The notes beneath the pieces are model-generated. The model was not told the origin of the DNA, ran no database searches, and saw only the letters and a list, made by a program, of their open reading frames with translations. The position numbers and the translations under genes were made by a program. A stretch of 64,000 bases of DNA from an uncultured Bacteroidota bacterium (lineage in GTDB: Bacteria > Bacteroidota > Bacteroidia > 2-12-FULL-35-15), in NCBI GenBank assembly GCA_903926385.1, contig CAIYIS010000083.1:1-64000 (forward strand), in the 5' to 3' direction. Numbering within the stretch: position 1 is the first letter of the stretch; the number at the start of each line of letters is the position of its first letter. Below, piece after piece: positions 55,529-64,000 of this stretch.

Positions 55529-56653
55529 ATGCAATCAAAGTCAAAATATGTACTTATAACCATAGCTGTAATTATTTTGGGGATGTCAATATGGTATTTA
55601 AAAACCATTTTCATTTATCTTATTATTTCAATAATTCTTTCTCTAATCGGTCAACCCTTTGTCAAACTATTCTCCAGAATAAGGATTAACAAACACTATT
55701 TGTCACCAACGGTATGCTCCGTTCTTACAATTTTTTTGTTGATTATTATTTCTATTGGTCTTTTTTCTCTCTTCATTCCTCTATTAGTGCAGGAAGCCAG
55801 AATAATCAGTAAAATTAACCCTTCAGAAGTTGTAGAGGCTTTTAAACAACCACTTAAGAACTTAGAGTATGATTTACAAAAATATCAGATAAATGCAGAT
55901 GACACAAAAAATGTTCAGACCTCAATTATCTCTAAACTAAAAACTATATTAAGTTTTGAGGAAATATCATTTTATGCCCAACGCATGTTTGGCTTTTTAG
56001 GTAGTTTAATAGCAGCGTTTCTTTCTATATCTTTTATAACTTTCTTTCTTCTAAAAGATGAACATCTCATTCATGATATCATCCTTTTACTCAGCCCACC
56101 TAAACACCTCCAAGCTGTTACTGACATATTAAAAAACACCAAACTTATTTTAAGAAGGTATTTTATTGGAATTCTCTTTGACATGTTGTTTGTTGCAACA
56201 TTAACTTCGGTGGGTCTTTCAATTTTAGGAATACAGAATGCTATGTTGATAGGTTTGTTTGCTGGTGTTTTAAATGTAATACCATACATTGGTCCGATTC
56301 TGGGTTGTGGATTTGCTATTCTAATAGGCATCTCTAGCAATCTTAATTTGGATTTCTATTCACAATTACTCCCTCTCATCGGAAAAATTGCCTTGAGCTT
56401 TCTCATTGTTCAATTGATTGACGCACTCTTTTTTCACCCTCTGGTTATTTCTAACACGGTTAAAGCTCATCCTCTAGAAATATTTTTGGTAATTCTAACC
56501 GCAGGTACGATAGCTGGAATAATAGGTATCGTTGTGGCTATTCCCGTTTATACAATCATAAGAATTATTGCCATAGAGTTTTTAAATAATTTTCAAATAA
56601 TTCAAAAACTTACTCGCGATCTAGAAGAAACTATAGAAAATAAAGAGAAATAA
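55529..56653 (+). CDS. AI-2E family transporter
   Basis: 374 residues from the ATG at 55529, about seven to eight membrane segments. Family signature: LFIPLLVQEARIISK, the central soluble domain, FFLLKDEHLI, LRRYFIGILFDMLFVATLTSVGLSILGIQNAMLIGLFAGVLNVIPYIGPILG, and HPLVISNTVKAHPLEIFLVILTAGTIAGIIG. Members export autoinducer-2, Na+ or other small molecules; the substrate here is unassigned. Confidence 0.92.
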   Translation: MQSKSKYVLITIAVIILGMSIWYLKTIFIYLIISIILSLIGQPFVKLFSRIRINKHYLSPTVCSVLTIFLLIIISIGLFSLFIPLLVQEARIISKINPSEVVEAFKQPLKNLEYDLQKYQINADDTKNVQTSIISKLKTILSFEEISFYAQRMFGFLGSLIAAFLSISFITFFLLKDEHLIHDIILLLSPPKHLQAVTDILKNTKLILRRYFIGILFDMLFVATLTSVGLSILGIQNAMLIGLFAGVLNVIPYIGPILGCGFAILIGISSNLNLDFYSQLLPLIGKIALSFLIVQLIDALFFHPLVISNTVKAHPLEIFLVILTAGTIAGIIGIVVAIPVYTIIRIIAIEFLNNFQIIQKLTRDLEETIENKEK

Positions 56654-56675
56654 GATTTCACCTTAAGAAGCTAGT

Positions 56676-56715
56676 AACAAAAAAGCCCTTTGGATTTTCC
56701 AAAGGGCTTTTTGTT
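56676..56715. terminator. Bidirectional terminator between the transporter and gldN
   Basis: Stem AACAAAAAAGCCCTTTGG / CCAAAGGGCTTTTTGTT with a 5-nt loop; serves the plus-strand transporter and ends the minus-strand gld operon 12 bp after gldN. Confidence 0.9.
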
Positions 56716-56726
56716 ATTTTAAATTT

Positions 56727-57605
56727 CTAGAATTGCCAAAAATCGTGTTCTAACTTAAATATATCACTTTTTACACGTTCAGATTCAAGTAAGGCATCTA
56801 AACCACCAGTGTACTCACCAATTCTTCTTTTATAAACATTTGTTTCAGCTACAACATAACTTGAAAACAACCTTTTCCAAAAGATATCATCCAAAGTACG
56901 TCTTTCTGCATCGTTATGCCTCATGTAAACTTCTTGGTTTGCAAAGAGAGGTCGCGCCTCTGGAAAATAAATCCAAAAAAGTGGTTTATCCCCAAGTACT
57001 TCCCCAGTACCTTCAGTAACTTTGGCAACCAAAACTTCAATTCCTATAATACGCACATCCAAAACAGATCGTTGTCTATCAAAGAACCAATCTTCTTTAA
57101 TTTGATATTTAGTAATATCACTTGATTTTACGTCCAAACGAATCGGAGCTGCAATCATTGTCCCCGGATTAGCGGCATCTTCGGTTTGGTGGGCAGAGTC
57201 CCATCTAGCCAAAATACCCTCAACCTCAGTTTTTGTTAATTCCTGTCTAAACTCATCATCCATAGCACTAAAACAGGTGATATTCCCATCAATAAGCGCA
57301 GCATCCTTTAGTACTTGGAACAAACTTTTCCTATCTCCTGTTAATTCGGTTGGATAATACAAAGGATGATTAATTTTCTCCTTTAAGTCAATCATTCTCC
57401 AAACCCGTTTACTCCACATTACGTCAGCTTCTCTCAAAGTTGTATATGGAATTGCTCTTCTAGTTCTAGAATTCTCTTTTGTATAAATCCCATCAGGATA
57501 CTTCGATGGCTTCAAAACATCTCCTGCATTAGGATCTTGTGCAAAACTCTCCACCGAAACTAACGAAACAATCAGAAAAGCGAACAACAATTTTAACTTT
57601 TTCAT
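56727..57605 (-). CDS. gldN: Type IX secretion/gliding protein GldN
   Basis: 292 residues, signal peptide ending VESFAQD. RRAIPYTTLREADVMWSKRVWRMIDLKEKINHPLYYP is the GldN/PorN signature; FWIYFPEARPLFANQEVYMRHNDAERRTLDDIFWKRLFSSYV follows. It forms, with GldK, the periplasmic ring of the type IX secretion machine. Last gene of the gldK-L-M-N operon; 19 bp after gldM. Confidence 0.95.
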   Translation of the reverse strand: MKKLKLLFAFLIVSLVSVESFAQDPNAGDVLKPSKYPDGIYTKENSRTRRAIPYTTLREADVMWSKRVWRMIDLKEKINHPLYYPTELTGDRKSLFQVLKDAALIDGNITCFSAMDDEFRQELTKTEVEGILARWDSAHQTEDAANPGTMIAAPIRLDVKSSDITKYQIKEDWFFDRQRSVLDVRIIGIEVLVAKVTEGTGEVLGDKPLFWIYFPEARPLFANQEVYMRHNDAERRTLDDIFWKRLFSSYVVAETNVYKRRIGEYTGGLDALLESERVKSDIFKLEHDFWQF

Positions 57606-57624
57606 GCGAAATATAATTTATTAT

Positions 57625-59274
57625 CTATTTTACTTTCAATACGCAACCTGTAATTTTACGTTTACCTTCAGGTGCCATTACATAAACACTTTCAATAATA
57701 ACTCGGCCTCCCTTTTTAGCTTTTAGAAGCATATTACGTTGATCTGCCGTAATTCCAGGACCATTACCTGCTGCATCCATCCAAAGTCCGTTGATATTCA
57801 TAGACATATTCCAAGAAACAACAGGGAATTTTAGATCAAACACAAAATCGTCTAACTTAGGAATAACACCTCCAGCAGAAGCTAACTCAGCTGCGGAAAC
57901 TGCTCCATCCCCAGTAACACCAGCGAAGGATGCATTAGGACTAGGCACTTTTTTAACACGGAAGTGTTGTTTACCCATTGATTTAGATGTGTTTTTTTGC
58001 TTTATTGAAACATTAATATCACACTCTGTACCACCGCTAACATTCACTTCGTAATGTCCCTGGCCTAATGACTTAACAGCGCCTTGTGCTCCTGTTAAAG
58101 TAGCCACAACATCGGATGGTGCAGCACCAGCAACAGAGATGTCAACTGGATTCGGAACACCAATATAAAAAACGTTCATTTTTGTTGGTGAAACGGCCAT
58201 GGAAGGTTTTGCTACCATGTATTCTCCATGAAATGGATATGCTTTTATGGCTCCGTCAGGCCCTTTTACATTAATCAAGCCATCATAATTCTGTAATCCT
58301 TCTGCACCTGTTCGAACGGTATATTTCCCAACACCTGCTACTACATTAACTTTTTCGCCTGTTCCAATAATTTTAAGTTTTTTCTTTTCTGTACTATCAA
58401 CTCTTCCAATTAATACCTCTGGATCTTGAGTAGAACTATGAGCAGAAACAAAGATATCAGCGGTGTATTCTTCACCTGCCATTATATAACTTGTAGGCGC
58501 TACAACTTTTGCTTCAACAGCATCGAAAGAAAAGTCCTCTGAGTTTACTCCTTTTAATAAAGCTCCGACAACATCGCTTTCTGCATTCTTGATATCATTT
58601 TTAATTCCAGAGAATATACACATATCTGCTGCCATTGTAGTGTGATCAAAATTATTATACTCCCAATGTACAACTTTTTCGTCATTTGAAGAATAGACAT
58701 CGTCAGTATTTAACCCAAGTTTAATATTTGATTTTTCTTGTTCATACTTTTTAGCTTGCTCAGGTGTTAAACCAGTAGGATTTTTAAGTATCTCTTGTTT
58801 GAATTTAATAATAGCCTCCTTTAACTCAATAGCCTTAGCATCAGCCTTAGGTTCTTCAGGAGTCTCACCCAATAAATAGTGAGTAGGAATATCATAGTTA
58901 TCCTTACTATCTAAATTTTTCAATTTAAATGTATCAGAAACCTCTTTTGAAGGTAATTTTTGAACCTTAAGATACAATTCAGAACGAATATCATCTACGA
59001 GTTTACATAATTCATCTGATCTTTTTTTCACATCCATGGCTTTTGTGTACCATGGAAGCGTTTTTGTTTTGTTATCGTTCAATTGTTTTTTGAACTTATC
59101 ATACAATACTCCGTTTTTGCCATCGAAGTTACTATTGGTCGTATTCAAACCAGCTTCCACAATAACAAAGGCATTTAATATTTCTTTTGATACATTTAGT
59201 GCCAAAAGTGCTGTTAGCACCAGGTACATCATACCAATCATCTTTTGCCTTGGCGTTTCTTTTGCTCCTGACAT
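57625..59274 (-). CDS. gldM: Type IX secretion/gliding motor protein GldM
   Basis: 549 residues. One N-terminal membrane helix (about 10-32, MIGMMYLVLTALLALNVSKEIL) that sits in the GldL-GldM motor, then a long periplasmic part of four domains (YFVSS-type: KVVAPTSYIMAGEEYTADIFVSA, AVSPTKMNVFYIGVPNPVDIS). GldM carries proton-driven motion from GldL across the periplasm to the GldK/N ring. Downstream of gldL by 101 bp. Confidence 0.95.
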   Translation of the reverse strand: MSGAKETPRQKMIGMMYLVLTALLALNVSKEILNAFVIVEAGLNTTNSNFDGKNGVLYDKFKKQLNDNKTKTLPWYTKAMDVKKRSDELCKLVDDIRSELYLKVQKLPSKEVSDTFKLKNLDSKDNYDIPTHYLLGETPEEPKADAKAIELKEAIIKFKQEILKNPTGLTPEQAKKYEQEKSNIKLGLNTDDVYSSNDEKVVHWEYNNFDHTTMAADMCIFSGIKNDIKNAESDVVGALLKGVNSEDFSFDAVEAKVVAPTSYIMAGEEYTADIFVSAHSSTQDPEVLIGRVDSTEKKKLKIIGTGEKVNVVAGVGKYTVRTGAEGLQNYDGLINVKGPDGAIKAYPFHGEYMVAKPSMAVSPTKMNVFYIGVPNPVDISVAGAAPSDVVATLTGAQGAVKSLGQGHYEVNVSGGTECDINVSIKQKNTSKSMGKQHFRVKKVPSPNASFAGVTGDGAVSAAELASAGGVIPKLDDFVFDLKFPVVSWNMSMNINGLWMDAAGNGPGITADQRNMLLKAKKGGRVIIESVYVMAPEGKRKITGCVLKVK

Positions 59275-59375
59275 ATTTTTATATTATAATAATATCGATT
59301 AATAAAAATTAATTATAGTTAAAAGAAAGCATCATGTCTTTCTCATTTACAAGAAAAATAAAAATCCGAAGACTT

Positions 59376-60161
59376 TTATTTTCTCATAGCAGTAAGCATG
59401 TTACCGTAAATAGTATTCAAAGATTCTAAGTTGGAAGAAAGCTGACTGATTTGCTCCTTATATTTCTTGGTATCATCCACAGAATCATTTAAGTTTTTCA
59501 TTAAATCAGCTAAACCATCATAGAATTTCGCAGTTGATTTCAAATGTTCATTTGAGCCTTGTAATTGCAATTCATAAGATGCATTTAATGCAGAAAGATT
59601 TTTAGAAACTCTGTTTATTTGTTCACCAAAATTAGAACTTTCATCGCTTGTAACCGACAAAGCCATTAAAGTATTAGCCGCCTTAGAATATGAATCAGAT
59701 AATGTATTCACATTTTTTGCTGCCGATTGCACACTAGATACATATTCATTTGTAGCCACAGAAGCATCAGTAATATTACTTAATTTAGAAGCTTGATCAC
59801 CTAAACTACGCAACCCGTCACCTAGACTTGCAATTAACTCTGGGCCAATTTTAGCGTCTTCAAGCATGTTATCCAACTGCTCAGTAATAGTCCCTTTATC
59901 TTCTTCGATTAATTTTTCTTCTTCACCTGCTTCACCGTGCATTCCTGCTAGCTCAGGATAAACTAAACTCCAATCTACTTCTTCGTGCGGTGGCTCAAAT
60001 GCCGAGAAAAAGAAGATTACTGCTTCGGTTGACAAACCAATTACAAGCATCGGACCTGCTCCAGGCCAGTGCATGATTTTAAACATTGCTCCAACAATAA
60101 CGATTGATGCACCAAATCCATACAATTTGGCCATGAAATTTTTCCATTTTTTACCACCCAT
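59376..60161 (-). CDS. gldL: Type IX secretion/gliding motor protein GldL
   Basis: 261 residues. Two membrane helices (about 13-30 and 37-53) carry IMHWPGAGPMLVIGLSTEAVIFFFSAFEPP, including the Glu in STEAVIF that is essential for proton flow. The C-terminal ~190 residues are a cytoplasmic coiled coil. GldL forms the pentameric proton channel around the GldM dimer. 79 bp after gldK. Confidence 0.95.
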   Translation of the reverse strand: MGGKKWKNFMAKLYGFGASIVIVGAMFKIMHWPGAGPMLVIGLSTEAVIFFFSAFEPPHEEVDWSLVYPELAGMHGEAGEEEKLIEEDKGTITEQLDNMLEDAKIGPELIASLGDGLRSLGDQASKLSNITDASVATNEYVSSVQSAAKNVNTLSDSYSKAANTLMALSVTSDESSNFGEQINRVSKNLSALNASYELQLQGSNEHLKSTAKFYDGLADLMKNLNDSVDDTKKYKEQISQLSSNLESLNTIYGNMLTAMRK

Positions 60162-60240
60162 GATTTTTTAAATTTTAATTGTTAATAATTGATTGATTGT
60201 TCTGTTTTTGTTTATTTTTGATTAGAAATTAAACTCTTTG

Positions 60241-61695
60241 TTAAAATCCTCCTGGTCCTTCATCATCACCTTTAGCACGACCCAGATAGGTTTGAACACA
60301 GCGGAATCCTAAATAACATTTCGCTGTATCCTGATATTCGTATGTTCTGGTACTATTCTGTAAGTAATAACCTACATCTTTCCATGAACCTCCGCGAATA
60401 ACTTTTCTTTTCAATACATTTGCTTCATTATCTTGAGCTTCGTATACATAATCCGCATTTAAATCATGGTCAAAATCATAAGCAGATTCATCAAAAGCAT
60501 TACTAGTCCATTCTGCTGCATTTCCAGCCATACAATACAATCCATAGTCATTTGGATTATAAGACATAATTTTTACAGTATGGAATCCTCCGTCATCAAC
60601 ATAACTTCCACGCATTGGTTTGAAGTTGGCAAGGAAACATCCTAAAGAATTTCTGATGTATGGTCCACCCCATGGATACGGACTCAAAGCTAGTCCACCG
60701 CGTGCCGCATACTCCCACTCTGATTCGGTTGGTAAACGGAAATCATTCACATAAGTCGACCCATTTGATAGCAACCAATTATTAAATAATTGTGTTCTCC
60801 AAATACAGAATGCCCGTGCTTGTTTCCAAGTAACACCCACAACAGGATAGTCATCAAAAGAAACATGCCAGAAATACATATTAGTCATTGGCTCATTAAA
60901 TGAATATGTAAAGTCGTGAACCCAAGCTAATGTATCCGGATAAACATTAATAACATCTTTCACAATGAATACACTTCTATCTTTGTCTTTTCTTTCTCGA
61001 AGAGTATAATTACCACTTCCATCAGAAATTTGGTCTTTCACATCATAATGTCCCAAAGTTTTGTTATCTCCAATACTGGTATTTTGATATCCATTAATAA
61101 AGTCAAGACCCGTCTTTTCATCAGGGGACTTCGAAGGTTTAAATCTGTTCGATTTAGCGGCAGCTAATCGCAAATTAATCCAATAATATTCGAAATTTAA
61201 TTTACGAGTGTCTATTTCTCTGCGTTTATAGAAACGTTCTTCAGGTGGAAGGTACATAAATTCTAATACCTCTCTAACGTCTTGCTCATCATAAGCAATT
61301 TTCTCGTCAAAATTTACCAATGGAGGATCTATTGGTTGTTCAAAATCATCGGTTTCGATTCCATGTTCCGCTCTACCATCTTCAAATAATGCGCGGTGAG
61401 CTATTGAGTCTTTCACCCAATAAACAAACTGACGATACTCATTGTTTGAAATTTCAGTCTGGTCTATATAAAAAGCCTGAACCGAAACTGTTTTTGATTT
61501 AGTAGTGTGAGCATAAGGCGCATCCTCATCGCTTGGTCCCATATTATAGCTTCCCATTGGAAGGTATAACATTCCGAAAGGATCAATATCAAACCACTCT
61601 GCTCTTGGAGCAACTCCTAAAAGTTCTCCCGGAGGGCCTTTATCACATCCTGCGAATAAAAAAATCATTAAACTGAACAAAAGCACTTTTTTCAT
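60241..61695 (-). CDS. gldK: Type IX secretion/gliding lipoprotein GldK
   Basis: 484 residues from the ATG at 61695; the lipobox FLFAGC puts Cys ~16 in place. A formylglycine-generating-enzyme-like (SUMF1) fold: QAFYIDQTEISNNEYRQFVYW, VVGVTWKQARAFCIWR, FRLPTESEWEYAARGG, MAGNAAEWTSNAFDE, KVIRGGSWKDVGYYLQNSTR and YLGFRCVQT. In GldK the fold is structural: it builds the outer-membrane-anchored ring with GldN. First gene of the gld operon proper. Confidence 0.95.
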   Translation of the reverse strand: MKKVLLFSLMIFLFAGCDKGPPGELLGVAPRAEWFDIDPFGMLYLPMGSYNMGPSDEDAPYAHTTKSKTVSVQAFYIDQTEISNNEYRQFVYWVKDSIAHRALFEDGRAEHGIETDDFEQPIDPPLVNFDEKIAYDEQDVREVLEFMYLPPEERFYKRREIDTRKLNFEYYWINLRLAAAKSNRFKPSKSPDEKTGLDFINGYQNTSIGDNKTLGHYDVKDQISDGSGNYTLRERKDKDRSVFIVKDVINVYPDTLAWVHDFTYSFNEPMTNMYFWHVSFDDYPVVGVTWKQARAFCIWRTQLFNNWLLSNGSTYVNDFRLPTESEWEYAARGGLALSPYPWGGPYIRNSLGCFLANFKPMRGSYVDDGGFHTVKIMSYNPNDYGLYCMAGNAAEWTSNAFDESAYDFDHDLNADYVYEAQDNEANVLKRKVIRGGSWKDVGYYLQNSTRTYEYQDTAKCYLGFRCVQTYLGRAKGDDEGPGGF

Positions 61696-61817
61696 GTTCT
61701 TATTTTTTTTATTTATTAAAATCTTTTTTACAAAAATCTTCATTGTAGATAAATAATTACCTAATTATAGCTATAAAAAATTATTAAATAGTATTAACGG
61801 TTAAAACAAATTAATTT

Positions 61818-62798
61818 TTATAAAAATCTTTCATTTTGATGCCCGTGTTTTTTCACAGGTTTAATGAATTTATGACAGTAGCCCAACATGATTTCGTGTG
61901 TACCGTTACTTTGTGTTTTTATTGTAGAAGTGGTAACATCATACGAATAACCAAATTTTATGCCATGCCATTCTAAACCTACAATAGCTACCACTGCATC
62001 GCTCATTCTGTAGGAAACTCCAAGGAAAACCATCTGATTCCATTTAGCAAGCGCATTAATATCAAACTGAGTGGATGCTCCATCAGATTTTACCAATACA
62101 GATGGTGTTAATGCAAATTTAGGATTCAAATCTAAACGATAACCAGCCATTACATAATAGTGACGAGCTTCTACATAATCGTAAGACCAAGCATAAGCAG
62201 GTTGACCTACATAAGTGGGTGTAGTTTTTCCAGCTTTTTTCACATCGGATTGAGTCAAATGCAGAGAAGAAATACCAACATATAATTTATCGTTCAATGT
62301 AGTATAGTATAACCCTAAGCCAAGATCGTATGTAGTGTTTTTTGCACCATTCCATGGAATAGCTGCATCAACACCTCCTCCAGTACTTGTTGTAGATCCA
62401 TCAGGGGCAACAAAGTTACCTGATAAAGATTTTTGAATCATCCCAACATCTAGTCCTACTCCCAACATTCCAGGTCCTAGTATCTGATGAAATGAATATC
62501 CAGCCTTTGCTTTAAAAGTTTTATCAAATCCCAAAGCATCTTGATCAACAGTTAAGCCTAGTCCTCCATGAAGAATTTCGCCATAATCAGCACTAAACAA
62601 AAAAGTTTTTGGTGCTCCAGGAAAATTATTCCACTGCTGACGGTATAATAATACACCGCAAAGTGCTTTATTGGTTCCGGCATAACCTGGATTTATGGAT
62701 AAACGATTAAACATATTCATACTGAATTGTGCATCCTGTTGTGAAAAAGTTACCAGTGAAGTAACCGATAATGCAATAATAGTAAGGATTTTTTTCAT
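61818..62798 (-). CDS. PorP/SprF family type IX secretion outer membrane protein
   Basis: 326 residues. Signal peptide (1-20, SLVTFSQQD), then DAQFSMNMFNRLSINPGYAGTNKALCGVLLYRQQWNNFPGAPKTFLFSADYG, the PorP/SprF signature (QF-x-N-x-x-x-NPGYAG and RQQW). The rest is a ~14-strand barrel, with a basic C-terminus. In the type IX system PorP-like barrels link to surface cargo or the motor. It sits directly upstream of gldK, as in many Bacteroidota. Confidence 0.92.
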   Translation of the reverse strand: MKKILTIIALSVTSLVTFSQQDAQFSMNMFNRLSINPGYAGTNKALCGVLLYRQQWNNFPGAPKTFLFSADYGEILHGGLGLTVDQDALGFDKTFKAKAGYSFHQILGPGMLGVGLDVGMIQKSLSGNFVAPDGSTTSTGGGVDAAIPWNGAKNTTYDLGLGLYYTTLNDKLYVGISSLHLTQSDVKKAGKTTPTYVGQPAYAWSYDYVEARHYYVMAGYRLDLNPKFALTPSVLVKSDGASTQFDINALAKWNQMVFLGVSYRMSDAVVAIVGLEWHGIKFGYSYDVTTSTIKTQSNGTHEIMLGYCHKFIKPVKKHGHQNERFL

Positions 62799-62929
62799 TT
62801 TAATGTTTGTATTATTTAACAGTTTTTATTGGTTCTCTCATAAATATGAGGACGCTAAATTAGACATTAGTTTCTAATTAACAAATTTTTTAACATTTTT
62901 ATCCACAGAAAATCATAAAAACAGCCTTA

Positions 62930-64000
62930 TCAGCCCAATTTCTTATACGTCTGCCACCATTTATCAGGCATTTCGTCACTACAAGCGGTCTGATAATCGC
63001 TGTACGAACAAGGAACCATTTGATGTCTTTCGTGTTTCAACTGTGGATTCACAGGGTATGGAACATCCATCCACCACCTGTCGCTCTTATTACTTTTATA
63101 AAATACTATTTCATGATCGTGGTCTTTTATAGAAACACGATACTTGGTGTATTCGGTTTTGTCAACAATAGGATAATCCTGTTTACGGTTATAATAACCG
63201 TCAATAAAGTACCAAATCATCTGAGCAACCAGGTGAGCGGTTTGCTTATTATTATCAAATGCAGGATTAATTTCATAAAACCCAATGGAAGTAAGTTTAT
63301 CGCTCATGCCTGCATAACGAGTAATCTGACAAGCCTCTTCTCCATAGAAACCGTTGGGTGATGCATTGCCGTTACCTGGCGCATCGCCATGACGAATGGA
63401 GGAAATATCGAAACTTACCATATCAGCATTACGCACGATAGGTTCTACATCTTCCATATTTTTTCGCAAAGCTCCCAAACGATGAGCATCAAAATAAAGT
63501 TTGTTCATCAGTTCGATTGAACTTTGTTCAACAAAATAAGTTTGATAACCGATATTGCTGTAGTTAAAAAGTATGTTTGGTTTGTGAAGTATGATTTTAC
63601 TCAAATAATTCTGCGAAGTGAGTTCTTTATCTCCATCGCCAATGTCGAAACAGGAATCTATTGAAACAATATTAATAGTTTGCTCCAGTTTTAAATAAGC
63701 AAGATAATTACTATAGGTAAAGTCCTGCGAACCTCCTATGATTACCGGGATAATATTTTTTTTCAGTAATTCAGATAAAACATCGGTTACAGCAAAATAA
63801 CTATCATCAACGGTATTCCCAGTTCTGATATTACCTAAATCAACAATTTTGGATTCGTAATTACCCTGAAACAAATGATAAAGATTTTCGCGAATATAAT
63901 CCGAAGCCAATCCGCAACCTTCGTTGTTGATAGCTCTGCGGTCTTCTTCTAGACCAATGATGGCAATGTCGGTGTCTTCTAAATCAGGAAACTCGCTGCC
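62930..64000 (-). CDS. Arginase-fold protein lacking the metal ligands (partial)
   Basis: The 5' end runs beyond the window: the frame stays open to 64000 (EFPDLEDTDIAIIGLEEDRR). Arginase/agmatinase/formimidoylglutamase fold: IIPVIIGGSQDFTYSNYLAY corresponds to the GG-H-D loop with His replaced; IVSIDSCFDIG replaces D-A-H-x-D; SFDISSIRHGDAPG replaces S-x-D-x-D-x-x-D-P. Most manganese ligands are missing, so it is probably not an active hydrolase. From memory, similar genes often adjoin gldK in Bacteroidota; a structural or regulatory link to the type IX system is inferred. Confidence 0.8.
   Translation of the reverse strand, partial: GSEFPDLEDTDIAIIGLEEDRRAINNEGCGLASDYIRENLYHLFQGNYESKIVDLGNIRTGNTVDDSYFAVTDVLSELLKKNIIPVIIGGSQDFTYSNYLAYLKLEQTINIVSIDSCFDIGDGDKELTSQNYLSKIILHKPNILFNYSNIGYQTYFVEQSSIELMNKLYFDAHRLGALRKNMEDVEPIVRNADMVSFDISSIRHGDAPGNGNASPNGFYGEEACQITRYAGMSDKLTSIGFYEINPAFDNNKQTAHLVAQMIWYFIDGYYNRKQDYPIVDKTEYTKYRVSIKDHDHEIVFYKSNKSDRWWMDVPYPVNPQLKHERHQMVPCSYSDYQTACSDEMPDKWWQTYKKLG

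Overview
The window is a piece of a Bacteroidota (Bacteroidetes) chromosome. Evidence: a complete gldK-gldL-gldM-gldN block with a PorP/SprF-family gene (type IX secretion and gliding core); four secreted proteins with type IX C-terminal sorting domains; repeated matches to the Bacteroidota promoter (TTG/TTTG, about 20 nt, TAnnTTTG); AT-rich, A-rich leaders; and lineage-typical families such as Omp28-like, PorT-like barrels, DUF2807 and DUF5522. Menaquinone is made by the futalosine route (mqnB, mqnD). I saw no rRNA, tRNA, CRISPR array, transposase or prophage.

Layout. 1-2.7 kb is accessory: a DUF2971 gene bracketed by inverted 16-bp ends, a small orphan gene, a 21-bp tandem array and a helical orphan protein. 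2.7-9.2 kb holds an HxlR regulator with a palindromic operator, an operon of three exported proteins, and several lipoproteins. 9.3-14.9 kb holds an M23 peptidase, an amino-acid permease, a lipoprotein, a serine hydrolase and a MerR regulator. 14.9-20.6 kb is core metabolism: hldD, mqnD and mqnB on the minus strand; a PTPS-family gene, folE, a Bax-inhibitor-1 protein and fabD on the plus strand. 20.6-26.2 kb is a repeat-rich accessory stretch: nested interspersed repeats, an orphan leader peptide with a GA microsatellite, a second 21-bp array, an unusual C-rich helical gene, an SH3-like repeat protein and a duplicated gene end around a REPIN-like element. 26.2-40 kb is mostly metabolic: hutU, a PLP enzyme, eno, gltA, a YcaQ-like glycosylase, icmF and a BLUF photoreceptor. 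41.3-42.6 kb is a gene desert with two more 21-bp arrays flanking a gene remnant. 42.6-56.7 kb is mixed: sorting-domain protein, DUF2807, VTT-type membrane protein, acyltransferase, MFS pump, DUF2130, aldehyde dehydrogenase, YceI, HU, V4R histidine kinase, membrane proteins and a fifth 21-bp array. 56.7-64 kb is the type IX block, ending in an arginase-fold protein that has lost its metal ligands and is cut by the window edge.

The most unusual signal is a set of five intergenic tandem arrays. They have unrelated unit sequences but all share a 21-bp period (seven codons, or two turns of B-DNA). Two sit beside helical orphan genes, and two flank a gene remnant. I know of no established function for them. 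Also notable are a cassette-like single-gene element, an orphan leader peptide with its own promoter and terminator, a homopolymer frameshift at the start of the histidine kinase, and a yceI gene whose expected start codon is ATA.
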